Shown: positions 1 to 9,195, counted from the stretch's first letter. The stretch is DNA of 53,176 bases from Candidatus Lambdaproteobacteria bacterium RIFOXYD2_FULL_50_16 (GCA_001783695.1 MFNE01000026.1:74948-128123), one strand, 5' to 3'. Notes: generated from the sequence alone by a model not told the origin. Translations and numbers: made by a program.

Positions 1-484
1 GTTGTAAAGAAGCCAGCGTAACAGGTGGCAGCCACTCTGCATACTAGGCACCCTTTTTCAATATATTTTTATTCTATTTTTCTGCAAGTTAAAAAAAAAG
101 TGGGTCAAAGGGCCCAAATATTTCCTGCAGATGGCTTTGTTTAATAGCTTTGTGGCTGTTAAATGGCTGAACTAGGCGGTTGTTTCCACCTACGATTTTG
201 CCAAAAATTTCCACTTAATCTTGACTTAGGGGCAGTGGAGTTTGCATTACAAACCGTTTAAACCCTTCCGCCTTGGGAGGAAGGGTAAAAGAACCTGGGT
301 ATTGGTACCTGCTTTAGTAGCTGGCAAAAGAGCCGAAGCGTTAAGCTTGCCTTCTCCAGTCGCCCCGCCAGAAGTAGCAGGGGCCTTGGCTAAGACCGGC
401 CCTAAAATAGCGCGGGCCGCTTTTGTATCTAAACATACCCCAACTACAGCCAATTGGTCGTTTGTGATAACATGAACTAGGTTT
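1..484. other. Intergenic/edge region without a supported gene
   Basis: No convincing gene is visible. Two overlapping short frames exist on opposite strands (242-475 plus, 247-453 minus), but both begin at TTG without a ribosome-binding site and resemble no family I know. The only clear structure is a perfect 8-bp inverted repeat (262-269 with 279-286, 9-nt loop). It lies downstream of the minus-strand cyclase gene and could act in transcript ending, but no long U-run follows it. A homopolymer A-run sits around 91-99. Confidence 0.5.
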
Positions 485-1411
485 TCAAACCGTTGTTGAC
501 TCAGGGGTGCAGATCTTGTTTCGACCTGTTTGTTTGGCGAGGTACAAAAGCTTGTCGGCTGAATCGATTAATTCTAACTCAGTTTCGTTGCTATATTGAA
601 CCACGCCACCGCTGATGGTGGTTTTTAGACCCTGGTGGGGCCAAACGATTGCTTCGATGGACACCCGAATTTTTTCGGCGGCCTGTCGGGCCGATTTTAG
701 GTCGCTTGCGGGCAGAATCACTAAAAACTCTTCTCCTCCATATCGCCCAGCAATATCCGCCTGCCGCACCCCGGACTTGATGGTCGCCGAGACCTTTACT
801 AGTACCTCATCACCTATTTGGTGCCCATAGTTGTCGTTTACTTTTTTAAAAAAATCGACGTCAAACATTACAATCGAAAGTGGGCTTTTATACCGCTTGG
901 CTTCGGAGACCTCGCGGGCTAACATTTCAAACACAAATTTGTGGTTAAAAAGCCCGGTTAGACCGTCGGTAACCACCATTCGCTCAAGCTGTTGGTTTTT
1001 TTGCTCTAGTGTAACTAACGCCCTTCGTAGATTTAGGTGGGTTCGAACCCTAGAAAGCAGGACTACGGCGTTAAAAGGCTTGGTCACATAATCCACCGCG
1101 CCCACCGCAAAGCCTTGAATAATATCTTTGACTTCGGTTTTAGCGGTTAAAAAAATCACCGGGATTTCCGTAGTAGCAGGGTTTTGCTTGAGCAATTCGC
1201 AGGTTTGATACCCGTCGATTCCGGGCATCATCACATCCAGCAAAACCAGATCAGGAGCAACCGTTTGCGCCACCTCTATGGCCTGCTCGCCCGAATAGGC
1301 TACGTTAATAAGATAGTTTTCTTTCTTAAGCAAGGTGCCCAAAAGTTGAATGTTCTTTTGGGTATCATCGACAATCAAGATGCGAGCTGGTTCGGAGGTG
1401 ACGCTGGACAT
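485..1411 (-). CDS. Response regulator with GGDEF output (diguanylate cyclase)
   Basis: This protein would make c-di-GMP from two GTP under phosphorelay control. The N-terminal receiver (about residues 8-125) has the acidic pair in VDD and the phospho-acceptor Asp in LLDVMMPG, with the conserved Lys in TKPF. A short coiled linker leads to a GGDEF domain (about 145-305) with an intact GGEEF active site. RQAD lies five residues upstream, matching the RxxD product-inhibition I-site. The architecture resembles WspR/PleD-type cyclases. The ATG lies one base after the stop of the upstream hybrid kinase, so the two are almost certainly co-transcribed and probably partners. It is complete (308 aa). 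The output pathway (motility or biofilm) is inferred. Confidence 0.93.
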   Translation of the reverse strand: MSSVTSEPARILIVDDTQKNIQLLGTLLKKENYLINVAYSGEQAIEVAQTVAPDLVLLDVMMPGIDGYQTCELLKQNPATTEIPVIFLTAKTEVKDIIQGFAVGAVDYVTKPFNAVVLLSRVRTHLNLRRALVTLEQKNQQLERMVVTDGLTGLFNHKFVFEMLAREVSEAKRYKSPLSIVMFDVDFFKKVNDNYGHQIGDEVLVKVSATIKSGVRQADIAGRYGGEEFLVILPASDLKSARQAAEKIRVSIEAIVWPHQGLKTTISGGVVQYSNETELELIDSADKLLYLAKQTGRNKICTPESTTV

Positions 1412-1412
1412 A

Positions 1413-4154
1413 TCAATTGGGTTGAAGAAAGGTTTCTAAATCGCTTAACAATCCCGTAAAGCCGGTCAGACTTTCCTTTAAACGGTTGGCCTCAAAATCA
1501 CGTGCCTCTGTATAGATTAACTTAGCCCAATCGGACAAGGGTGGATAGGGCGTCTCTAGGGTTTCTTTTAATAAATCTTCAGCAAATTTTTCCGCATCGT
1601 TTAAAGTCAGGGTCTTTGCAATGGAAAGTCTGCGGGGATTATAATGTTGTTCTAAGCGTTTTAGTAGGGCAGATAAGGCTTTGGGATCAGCAACCGCGGG
1701 TTCAGGGGGCTCTATGCCCTCTTCTTTCGGTTGGATCAAATCCGAGTCGGAAGCCTCTTTAAGATAGGGTGCTAACTTAGCAAACAAAACGGCTTTAACA
1801 ACCGGCTTGGGGACCAACGCATCACAAACGGATAAGATTCGGGCTTCATCCTCTTTCATTACCGAAGCAGTCACCGCGATGACGGGGATATTTTTTAGGT
1901 TAGGGTCCTTTTTTAATTGGGCAGTCGCTTCGTAACCGTCCATTTGGGGCATTTTCATGTCCATTAAAACCAGATCAGGCCGGACCTGTTCGACCAACGC
2001 TAAAGCCTCTAAACCGTTTTTTGCTTCATAAAAAGTAAAAGGACAGGCAGCGCAGTAACTCTTAATTAAACTTCGGTTGATCTCCAGATCGTCCGCCAAT
2101 ACCAACACTGCGGGCGCAAATTTTCGCTCTATAAAGGGTTCCTCAAGTTCATTGACTCTGGCCTCAGGGAAGGGGGCCGTTTTGATGTTTTTAAGGAGTA
2201 CCGTAAAGCTCGAACCTTTACCTAACTTAGATTTAAGCAAGATTTGGCCGCCCATCATTTCAACCAATCTCTTGGTAATGGCAAGCCCTAGGCCGGTGCC
2301 TCCCTTTTGCAGGGAAGCGGACCCAGCCTGTTCGAAGGCCCCAAAGATATTTTCTTGATGCTCTTTGGCGATACCAATTCCACTATCTTCAATTTTAAGC
2401 ACCAGATCCACCAACCCGTCGGCTTGGGGCCTCGTTTTGGCAGAAAGTCTTATATAACCCGATTCCGTAAATTTAACCGCGTTACCAACTAAATTTAGCA
2501 AAATCTGCCTCAGTCTTATTTCGTCTAAAACCAGGGCCAAAGGAAGTTTGGGGTCTAAGGCTAGTCTAAATTCCAGCCCCTTTTCTTCTACCTTGTGAGC
2601 AAAAAGTTGGGCGATTTCGCCGAGTAAGGGCCTGGGGTCGATGGCGTGATATTCTAAGATCAACTTGCCCGATTCTACCTTAGATAGGTCTAAAATGTCG
2701 TTGATCAAGGTCAAGAGCGCTTGGCCTGCGCTAAAGATACTGTTAAGAAAAAGCTTGTCCTCCTCATTTTGCGCTGTACTTCGCAAGAGGTCGGTAAATC
2801 CCAAAATAGCGTTCATTGGGGTGCGGATTTCGTGGCTCATGTTGGCCAAAAAAGCTGATTTTGAGCGATTAGCCTGTTTGGCTTCTATCGTGGCCTTGAT
2901 CAGAGTTTGTTCCACTTTTTTCCGCGAGGTAATATCCTCTTTGGTCCCCAAATAATGGGTGATGATTCCGCGGCCATCTAAAATCGGGGAAATATGGGTG
3001 AGTTCATAAAAAAGCTCTCCGTTTTTTTTCTTGTTTAGTAATTCCCCGCGCCACTCCTCCCCCTTTTTAAGGCTCGACCACATAGAGCGGTATATTTTTT
3101 TAGGTGTTTTACCTGATTTTAAGATCCGAGGATTTTTGCCCAGTAATTCTTCTTTGGTATAGCCCGTTAGCTCGCAGAATTTTGGGTTTACATATTCAAT
3201 ATGCGCTTTGGTGTCAGTGATAACTATGCTGGTAGGGCTTTGCTCCACGGCCAAAGACAGTTTGCGAAGCTGATCTTGTCTTTGTTTTTTAATGCTAACA
3301 TCTCGAATCGCCACCAGGATTGAAACCGTCCCTCCCTTAGGAATCCGCGAAAGCGCTACCTCCACCTCAAAAAAACCACCGGTTTTGGCGGTTGCTTGCC
3401 AAGAAAAAAGTTGGCTCCCGGCTTGATCGTGAAGAAATAGTTGATTGGCGAGGCCTTGTTTAGGGCAACGGGGCCCAAAAAGGTAGTCTTCTAACCGACT
3501 GCCGATCAATTGATCGCGGCTTTGCCTTAACATTAACTCGGCCTTGTAATTGGTGTCAGTAACTTGGCCAGAGGGGTCCAAAATCAAAATCGCGTCCAAC
3601 ATCCCGTCGAATATCGCCTGCAACGCTTGGCGACTGTTTTTAAGTGCCTGTTCTGTTGCTTGGCGTTCTAAAACCTCAGAGGATAACCGCAGGTTTAGTT
3701 CAGAGAGTTGAGCTAGGTTTCTAGCTTTGGATATTCGATTTAAATCAAGATTTAAAAATACCTGTACCTTAGAGAGTAGTTCACTCATCTCAAAGGGTTT
3801 GGTCATAAAATCCACCGCACCGGCCGCATAAGCCCGTTCGCGATTGGTCTCAGAGGTATAAGCGGCGGTTAAAAAAAGGATAGGCGTCGGGCGACTAGGT
3901 TTAATGTCGCTCATTCGTTCAGCGACTTCAAACCCGTCCATCTCGGGCATTTGGATGTCTAAAATGGCTAAGGCAAATTCGGACTCCCGGTATAGAGCCA
4001 AAGCTTCCCGCCCACTATGCGCAGAGACAATTTGAGCCTGGAATTTACGCAACAACCTCGACAAGGCCTGTAGATTTGGGTCTTGGTCGTCAACAATCAA
4101 TATTTTAGGTAGTTGATCCATAAAAGGCGACTTAATCCAGTTTTCCGCTAGCAT
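1413..4154 (-). CDS. Cytoplasmic hybrid sensor histidine kinase (REC-PAS-PAS-HisKA-HATPase-REC)
   Basis: A 913-residue kinase with no evident membrane segment. In order: receiver 1 (about 18-135, Asp in LDIQMPEMDG), a PAS domain (about 180-290), a PAS-PAC (about 295-415), HisKA with the phospho-His in MSHEIRTPMN, HATPase with N box (NLVGNAVKF), G1 (DSGIGI) and G2 (GTGLGL), then receiver 2 (about 685-805, Asp in MDMKMPQMDG). A 100-residue helical tail follows that lacks an Hpt phospho-His motif. The ATG at 4154 has AAAGG four bases upstream; an internal Met at residue 12 is an alternative start. The diguanylate cyclase gene follows after one base, so this kinase probably controls c-di-GMP synthesis. 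The PAS ligand cannot be read from sequence. Confidence 0.93.
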   Translation of the reverse strand: MLAENWIKSPFMDQLPKILIVDDQDPNLQALSRLLRKFQAQIVSAHSGREALALYRESEFALAILDIQMPEMDGFEVAERMSDIKPSRPTPILFLTAAYTSETNRERAYAAGAVDFMTKPFEMSELLSKVQVFLNLDLNRISKARNLAQLSELNLRLSSEVLERQATEQALKNSRQALQAIFDGMLDAILILDPSGQVTDTNYKAELMLRQSRDQLIGSRLEDYLFGPRCPKQGLANQLFLHDQAGSQLFSWQATAKTGGFFEVEVALSRIPKGGTVSILVAIRDVSIKKQRQDQLRKLSLAVEQSPTSIVITDTKAHIEYVNPKFCELTGYTKEELLGKNPRILKSGKTPKKIYRSMWSSLKKGEEWRGELLNKKKNGELFYELTHISPILDGRGIITHYLGTKEDITSRKKVEQTLIKATIEAKQANRSKSAFLANMSHEIRTPMNAILGFTDLLRSTAQNEEDKLFLNSIFSAGQALLTLINDILDLSKVESGKLILEYHAIDPRPLLGEIAQLFAHKVEEKGLEFRLALDPKLPLALVLDEIRLRQILLNLVGNAVKFTESGYIRLSAKTRPQADGLVDLVLKIEDSGIGIAKEHQENIFGAFEQAGSASLQKGGTGLGLAITKRLVEMMGGQILLKSKLGKGSSFTVLLKNIKTAPFPEARVNELEEPFIERKFAPAVLVLADDLEINRSLIKSYCAACPFTFYEAKNGLEALALVEQVRPDLVLMDMKMPQMDGYEATAQLKKDPNLKNIPVIAVTASVMKEDEARILSVCDALVPKPVVKAVLFAKLAPYLKEASDSDLIQPKEEGIEPPEPAVADPKALSALLKRLEQHYNPRRLSIAKTLTLNDAEKFAEDLLKETLETPYPPLSDWAKLIYTEARDFEANRLKESLTGFTGLLSDLETFLQPN

Positions 4155-4170
4155 AGCGCCTTTAGAACTT

Positions 4171-4200
4171 TTGGCACAAGGGGTTATCCTCTGGTAGTAT
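4171..4200 (+). promoter_or_regulatory. Putative sigma-70 promoter of the hemerythrin/lipoprotein pair
   Basis: TTGGCA (4171-4176) and TAGTAT (4195-4200) are separated by 18 bases, about 80 bases before the hemerythrin ATG. The region is the divergent gap shared with the hybrid kinase. This is pattern matching only. Confidence 0.38.
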
Positions 4201-4279
4201 AAGCAAAAGGGGTGACAAAGGTTGGTTTTTTGTTGTAGTTTTGCCAGAAGACTTGACTTTTCAAACCTCGGAGAAACTT

Positions 4280-4702
4280 ATGTCCTTTATTGAATGGCAA
4301 GACCAACTGGCGACCCATATCTTTGTGGTTGATCAGGAACACCGCTTTTTGATCAAGACGTTGAACAAACTCCATGAGGTGGTCAACGAGTCTCAATTGA
4401 GTCAACAGGCACGAGATACTTTGGTTATGGAGGTTCTTAATGACCTGACCTTTTACACCCAAACCCATTTTGTGGTCGAAGAGGAATTGATGCGGGTATA
4501 TGCTTATCCTGGACTAGTTAACCACAAAGCTGAACATGACAGCTTTGTGGCCAAGGTGGGTTACCTTACCGGTGAGATCAAATCACATCCGATGGACATT
4601 TCGAACCATTTGTTAGGTTTTTTAAAGGATTGGCTGACCAAACATATCATGGTCATCGACTCGAATATGGGGAAGTTTCTTACAGAAAAGGGGCAAAACT
4701 GA
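4280..4702 (+). CDS. Bacteriohemerythrin (O2-binding di-iron protein)
   Basis: A 140-residue four-helix hemerythrin. Ligand motifs are visible in order: IEWQD near the N-terminus, VDQEH, HFVVEEELM, HKAEHDSF, and HIMVIDSNMG at the C-terminus, matching the His/Glu/Asp set that binds two irons and O2. The frame is open upstream to 4241, but the ATG at 4280 is preferred: GGAG lies seven bases before it and family members begin just ahead of the W-Q/D motif. The stop overlaps the next ATG by one base (TGATG), coupling it to a Cys-rich lipoprotein. It may store or deliver O2 or sense it for nearby signalling proteins; that role is inferred. Confidence 0.93.
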   Translation: MSFIEWQDQLATHIFVVDQEHRFLIKTLNKLHEVVNESQLSQQARDTLVMEVLNDLTFYTQTHFVVEEELMRVYAYPGLVNHKAEHDSFVAKVGYLTGEIKSHPMDISNHLLGFLKDWLTKHIMVIDSNMGKFLTEKGQN

Positions 4703-5010
4703 TGTTTAAGGGAATCAAGATTTGGTGGATGGTGGGTGGGATTTTTTTATTGGTCGGTTGCAACTCGGACTCTAATAATCCATACGTCAAACGGTGCCAG
4801 CAGACCTGTGAGACTAGCCCCATATTGATTGGGCTTGCCAGCAAGGTTGCTTATAAACCGATAAAACTCTGCAAACAACGCTGTGTTGATACGGAAGGCA
4901 CTTGTACAGATCAAAAAATCTCCAGCCGAGACCACCAAGCCTGTGTTTTCTTTGGAATTAATGCGGGAAGAAAACCAGGGGAATCGGGGCCCTTGTTAAA
5001 ATTCAATTAA
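4702..5010 (+). CDS. Small cysteine-rich lipoprotein, unknown function
   Basis: The 102-residue product starts with a signal segment of about 20 residues ending in the lipobox LLVGC, so it should be lipidated. The mature part contains a CQQTC pair, a CKQRC pair and two more Cys, i.e. two CxxxC motifs typical of helical-hairpin disulfide or metal-binding folds. The ATG overlaps the hemerythrin stop by one base and is preceded by AAGGGG, so the start is well supported despite an open frame beginning earlier at 4630. I recognise no family. Its tie to the hemerythrin is striking, because the two would sit on opposite sides of the inner membrane. Confidence 0.72.
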   Translation: MFKGIKIWWMVGGIFLLVGCNSDSNNPYVKRCQQTCETSPILIGLASKVAYKPIKLCKQRCVDTEGTCTDQKISSRDHQACVFFGINAGRKPGESGPLLKFN

Positions 5011-5135
5011 CCGACTGTTATGGACTTTGCCGGGACAGCCTACCCCCAGCAAGCTAGCGTAAAAGGGTATCCCTTGGCCTGTGGAAGCTCTTGGTTTAAG
5101 GCGCATTCCACCCGACAAACCAAAGCATTGAAGGA

Positions 5136-5348
5136 TTACCGCTTCGGCGACCTCTTGGTTTGGTCCAGTTCAAGGGGCTGGGAAAGTTCAAAACTTAGAG
5201 CCTCAATGGGAGTTATCCCCGGCGAGGGCACCTTGGGTAAAATTCGTTTCTTTTGGTCAATTTGATCTGCAAAGTGAGCGGGGCCGGTTTTGACTTGCGT
5301 GCAACTAGCCAAGGCTATCAGTCCAAAAAACAGGATTAGCTTGTTCAT
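5136..5348 (-). CDS. Small lipoprotein (70 aa), third gene of the MltF-MORN operon
   Basis: The start at 5348 gives MNKLILFFGLIALASC, a signal peptide ending in a textbook lipobox (LASC); the remaining ~54 residues are polar and without a recognised domain. AGAGG lies four bases before the ATG. The ATG overlaps the TGA of the MORN-repeat gene (ATGA), so translation should be coupled. The frame extends upstream to 5378, but that start would put a charged stretch before the signal sequence. Function unknown; position suggests it works with the MORN protein and lytic transglycosylase at the envelope. Confidence 0.68.
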   Translation of the reverse strand: MNKLILFFGLIALASCTQVKTGPAHFADQIDQKKRILPKVPSPGITPIEALSFELSQPLELDQTKRSPKR

Positions 5349-7177
5349 TTTGCCTCTAAAAGCTGGTCTTGATACCAAAGTCCAGAAAACACAGCGCCGT
5401 TGACCGAGGTATAGGTCCCTTGACCTTGGCGCAGGCCCGCTTGGAAGTGTCCATCAAAGATCGAGTAAATTTTGTCGGGCATTTGGTAATTATAAAGCCC
5501 TGACCCTTCGGGCCGATTCTCGACCCAGTCCCCTTGGTAAATGTCCCCATTTTTATACTCAAAAGTACCGGCTCCATGCCTAAGCCCGTGGGCGAAGTCG
5601 CCCTTATAGACCCCCGACTTAGGGTCAGACAGACTTCCAGACCCAGAATAAAGACCCGCTTTAAATTCCCCTACATACTCAAAACCACTTTTGGCCTTGT
5701 ATTTTCCGTTCCCTTCGAAGCGGTCATCTCGAAAATCACCTTCATATTGATCGCCGTTTCGGAAACTAAAGACTCCTTTGCCACTGCGTTTTTGTTCTTT
5801 AAATTCGCCTTGATATTTGTCCCCATTTTTAAAGCGGTACTCCCCCTGACCTGAAAACATACCTAGGTCAAACTCCCCTTTATAGGTGTCACCATTGGTA
5901 AAGGTTAAGGTGCCTTGGCCTTGGGCGCGGCTGTTTTTAAAGTCCCCTTGCAAGCGGTTTGCGTCTTTATAGGTCAAGACTCCTGGGCCGTCGAAGTGGC
6001 TCAATTTGAAGTCCCCTTTGTAAACATGGCCTTCGGTGAAGAAAAAGACCCCCTTGCCTGAAAACTGGTTGTCTTTAAACTCGCCCTGGTACAGGTCTTT
6101 GTTGGCAAAATGCATCACCCCTTGGCCCTGTTTGATATCTTCCTTGAAGTTCCCTTCAAACTGGTCTCCGTTTTGATAGAAGTACAAACCTTTACCTTCA
6201 AATTTACCACCCAAAAAAGGCCCTTGGTATCGGTCTCCATTGGCAAAGATCGCTTGGCCCTTGCCTTGGCGTAATCCTTTGAAAAATCCGCCTTCATAGC
6301 TATCCCCGTTGGCTAGCTTTTCCTTGCCCTGGCCGTTTAGTAAGCCGTCTTCAAACTGGCCTGAAAAGGAGTCCCCTAATCGGTTGGTTTTTTCGCCCTT
6401 GCCTGTGGCTTTGTCTTTGATAAAACTGCCAATATAATGGTCACCATTCGCCCAGGTCATATCTCCCTGACCGTCCATCTGGCCCATCACAAAGTTGCCC
6501 TCATACCGATCATTGCCAACTGTTACCAATAACCCTTGAGCGTGGTACCGGTCTTCTTTGAAGTTCCCTTCATAAAAACCCCCTGTATAATGAGTGAATT
6601 TTCCAGGACCTTCTTTGAGGTCATTTACGTAATAACCTTCATAAACATCGTTGTTGGCAAACTTATAGCGACCTTTGCCCTGTTTTTTACCTTGCAACAA
6701 GGTCCCTTCAAACGTATCGCCATTGCCGAACCGATATAATCCAAAGTTTTGCTTTTTGCCTAAAATAAACACGCCGTCATATTGGTCGCCATTGGCAGAG
6801 GTGAAAACCCCTTTGCCATGTTTGTAGTCCCCCTTAAAGCTACCCACATATTTTTCCCCAAAATGACTGGTCCACTCTCCTTGGCCTTCCTTATTATCCC
6901 CTTTAAATTCACCAATGTACTTGTCCCCATTTGAATAATTAAAGGTGCCACGGCCTGACTTTTGATCCTCCGAATAGGCTCCTTCAAAGAGGTCACCGTT
7001 TTTATACAGGTATTTTCCTGCGCCATTTTTCTGTCCGGCTTTGATTCGGCCCCAATACTGATCCCCATTTGGGTAAACATAGGGCTCTTTGAGGTAGTCC
7101 CCATCGATAGGTACCTGGGCCCAGAGGGGTAGAGCCAAAACAAAAACCAGGGTGAAAATTAGGGCAATGTGTTTCAT
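5345..7177 (-). CDS. Secreted protein built of 24 MORN repeats
   Basis: The 610-residue protein has a Sec signal peptide (to about residue 21, ...LPLWAQ). After a short lead-in, the rest consists of 23-residue MORN units with the pattern Y/F-x-G-x-F...G-x-G...NGD. I count 24 near-complete units (23 residues, two slightly longer at the end) plus a C-terminal part-unit, with no other domain. MORN repeats form extended beta-hairpin ribbons that bind proteins or lipids; here the signal peptide puts the ribbon in the periplasm or outside. The start overlaps the stop of the lytic transglycosylase by one base, and its stop overlaps the next lipoprotein start, so it is the middle gene of a tight operon. 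A scaffolding role in cell-wall turnover is inference. Confidence 0.9.
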   Translation of the reverse strand: MKHIALIFTLVFVLALPLWAQVPIDGDYLKEPYVYPNGDQYWGRIKAGQKNGAGKYLYKNGDLFEGAYSEDQKSGRGTFNYSNGDKYIGEFKGDNKEGQGEWTSHFGEKYVGSFKGDYKHGKGVFTSANGDQYDGVFILGKKQNFGLYRFGNGDTFEGTLLQGKKQGKGRYKFANNDVYEGYYVNDLKEGPGKFTHYTGGFYEGNFKEDRYHAQGLLVTVGNDRYEGNFVMGQMDGQGDMTWANGDHYIGSFIKDKATGKGEKTNRLGDSFSGQFEDGLLNGQGKEKLANGDSYEGGFFKGLRQGKGQAIFANGDRYQGPFLGGKFEGKGLYFYQNGDQFEGNFKEDIKQGQGVMHFANKDLYQGEFKDNQFSGKGVFFFTEGHVYKGDFKLSHFDGPGVLTYKDANRLQGDFKNSRAQGQGTLTFTNGDTYKGEFDLGMFSGQGEYRFKNGDKYQGEFKEQKRSGKGVFSFRNGDQYEGDFRDDRFEGNGKYKAKSGFEYVGEFKAGLYSGSGSLSDPKSGVYKGDFAHGLRHGAGTFEYKNGDIYQGDWVENRPEGSGLYNYQMPDKIYSIFDGHFQAGLRQGQGTYTSVNGAVFSGLWYQDQLLEAK

Positions 7178-9195
7178 TAAAAAGCCTGTGAGGGGATAAA
7201 TTCGGCGTACATGACATAACGTTTTTGGATCTCTTTGACATAACCAACGGGCTCACTTCCCCTGCAAAAGCCGTATTTTGCGGACTTATGGTACTGGGGC
7301 TGTTCCAAAAGGATTATTGCCCGCTCCACGTTGTTCTCCCAACGGTCTGGGTCTAGCCCTAATTTTTGAGCTAAAATACGGGCGTCACTGACGTGCCCAA
7401 AACCAGCGTTGTACGAAGCGAGCGTAAAATAGACCCGATCTTCTAAACGAGGGACCCGCTCGAAGCGGTTAAACATTCGTTTAAAATAGGTAACCCCGGC
7501 GCGAATGCCTGTGGCAGGCTCCAGCAGATCGGTAGCAGGGGATTTTAGGCCCAATTCTTTGCCTGTCGCAGGCATAACCTGCATCAATCCTAAAGCCCCG
7601 GCTCGGCTACGGGTTTTTGGGTCAAAGCGAGATTCTTGGAACATCTGGCTAGCAACAAGTCGCCAATCCAGGTTGGCTTTGAGGGCTTCTTGGTGCAAAA
7701 TCTCGTCGTAAGGGGAAATTTTTCCTGAAGCGTCGGCCCGGTCCATTCCACGGGCCATATTTATTAGGCCCTTGTTGGCAGTATATTTGATCTTCATTAT
7801 ATTGAAAAAACCGGACTTGCGGTTTTGATCAATATAATCATTTAACTCGGCTAAAAGCTCGGGATTGTCTTTGCGGACAGCAAATGCCAACGGCTGGTTT
7901 TTAAATAACACCCCAATCGATTGCAGCTTGCGGCCAAAAAACCGCTCGGCGTCCAGAGAGATTTGATCCGCTACACTCACTTCGATCAATCCTTGTTCTA
8001 GTTGGTCAAGCAGTTGTTCTGTTTCCACGTCTTCGGGCACCGGCGAAATCTCAAAAGGGCCATATTTTTCTTGAAGCGCTTCTAAATGTTGATAAGCGCT
8101 CGAACTTAGCCGCACATGAATGGTCTTACCTTTAAGGTCCTCAAGTCCTTTAATCGCCTTGTTGCCCGCTTTGACCACCACCAGTTCGTCGGTAATCAGA
8201 TAAGGCTTGGTAAAAGCGACTTGGGTCTCTAACTCAGCAGTAATCGGAAAAACGGAGCCAATCAAATCCCCTTTTTTTTCATTAAGCCAAGGGGCTAGTT
8301 CAGATTGGTAACTAGGTAAAACCACCTCTAAATGATATTTTTGTTTTTGGGCGAAGTCCTTTAGGATTTCGTAATCCATTCCAAAGTGGTTACCTTGGGC
8401 AATAAAAAAGCTAAGTAACTGATTGGTAGTCAACATCCGCAAATTACGCCCAGCCCCGTTTTGTACACTGCCTAACAATCCACCATTATTCGCCAACGCT
8501 TGGCTAAATAAAAACTGGTTAGTTTGTTGGCGCAGCCCTTGGGATTGAGGGCGCATGAAGAAGGCTATCCCCTGATTTTGAACAAGGGTTTCTTTGATCT
8601 CCAATTTAGGGAATCCCTGTGAGACTCGGTCCCAGAGAAAATTGCTGACCACCGTGGCGTCGCACTCGCCGTTTTGCACCCGTTCGAGTAAATCTTGAGA
8701 GTTAATAAAACTTGAGACCTCTTTTTTTTCGTACCCTTTACTGGGCAGGTCTTCTAAAAGAAGGGCTTCAGGGCTGTGTTGGCGGAAACAAAGGGACTTG
8801 GGTTTGCCCCCTTTATGAGCGATAACCACTTGATCAATGGTCAAATAGGTTATCGACTGGGTGAGTTCTGCAAAGCCTGGGGGAACCCCACGAATCGCGG
8901 CTACATCAACATTTCCTCGTTTGACCGCGTTGGCCATGTCCTCGACTCGCTCAAAGGTTTTAACCTGTGGAGTAAGTCCCAAATCGAGCGCCAGTTCAGA
9001 GGCGATTTGCCGGTCTAAAGTGATCGGGTCTGCGATTCCAGAACGGTGTTTTGAGGGTTCGATCCAGATACCAATTTTAAGTCTTCCACTTAAAAAGATA
9101 TCCAAGTAATCATCTTTCTGTTGAGTCGTAGCGCAACTGCTAAAGGTAGCGATAAGAGCAAATAATATAAGCAGGTTAACTTTTGTTACGCTCAT
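7177..9195 (-). CDS. MltF-like lipoprotein: two solute-binding domains plus lytic transglycosylase
   Basis: The start at 9195 (ATG) gives a lipoprotein signal with lipobox FSSC; a longer TTG frame begins at 9228. The mature protein has two SBP_bac_3-like lobes in tandem (about 30-240 and 245-480), then an SLT/GEWL transglycosylase domain (about 510-640). Its catalytic Glu is in MFQESRFDP, followed by GALGLMQVMPAT and the SYNAG motif. E. coli MltF has one SBP lobe; two are unusual. It would cleave peptidoglycan glycan strands to 1,6-anhydro products from an outer-membrane anchor, probably under ligand or muropeptide control. It leads an overlapping operon with the MORN protein and a small lipoprotein. 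Confidence 0.9.
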   Translation of the reverse strand: MSVTKVNLLILFALIATFSSCATTQQKDDYLDIFLSGRLKIGIWIEPSKHRSGIADPITLDRQIASELALDLGLTPQVKTFERVEDMANAVKRGNVDVAAIRGVPPGFAELTQSITYLTIDQVVIAHKGGKPKSLCFRQHSPEALLLEDLPSKGYEKKEVSSFINSQDLLERVQNGECDATVVSNFLWDRVSQGFPKLEIKETLVQNQGIAFFMRPQSQGLRQQTNQFLFSQALANNGGLLGSVQNGAGRNLRMLTTNQLLSFFIAQGNHFGMDYEILKDFAQKQKYHLEVVLPSYQSELAPWLNEKKGDLIGSVFPITAELETQVAFTKPYLITDELVVVKAGNKAIKGLEDLKGKTIHVRLSSSAYQHLEALQEKYGPFEISPVPEDVETEQLLDQLEQGLIEVSVADQISLDAERFFGRKLQSIGVLFKNQPLAFAVRKDNPELLAELNDYIDQNRKSGFFNIMKIKYTANKGLINMARGMDRADASGKISPYDEILHQEALKANLDWRLVASQMFQESRFDPKTRSRAGALGLMQVMPATGKELGLKSPATDLLEPATGIRAGVTYFKRMFNRFERVPRLEDRVYFTLASYNAGFGHVSDARILAQKLGLDPDRWENNVERAIILLEQPQYHKSAKYGFCRGSEPVGYVKEIQKRYVMYAEFIPSQAF

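Noticed and set aside
242-475. Short frames on both strands near the window start (77 and 68 aa)
   Set aside because: Both start at TTG with no ribosome-binding site, overlap each other on opposite strands, and resemble no known protein.
5020-5265. 81-residue plus-strand frame
   Set aside because: Overlaps the minus-strand small lipoprotein, which has a clear signal peptide, lipobox, ribosome-binding site and ATGA coupling; the plus frame has none of these.
5345-7110. A DNA tandem-repeat or CRISPR array
   Set aside because: The periodicity is 69 bases within one open frame and is explained by MORN protein repeats; there are no conserved identical repeats with unique spacers.
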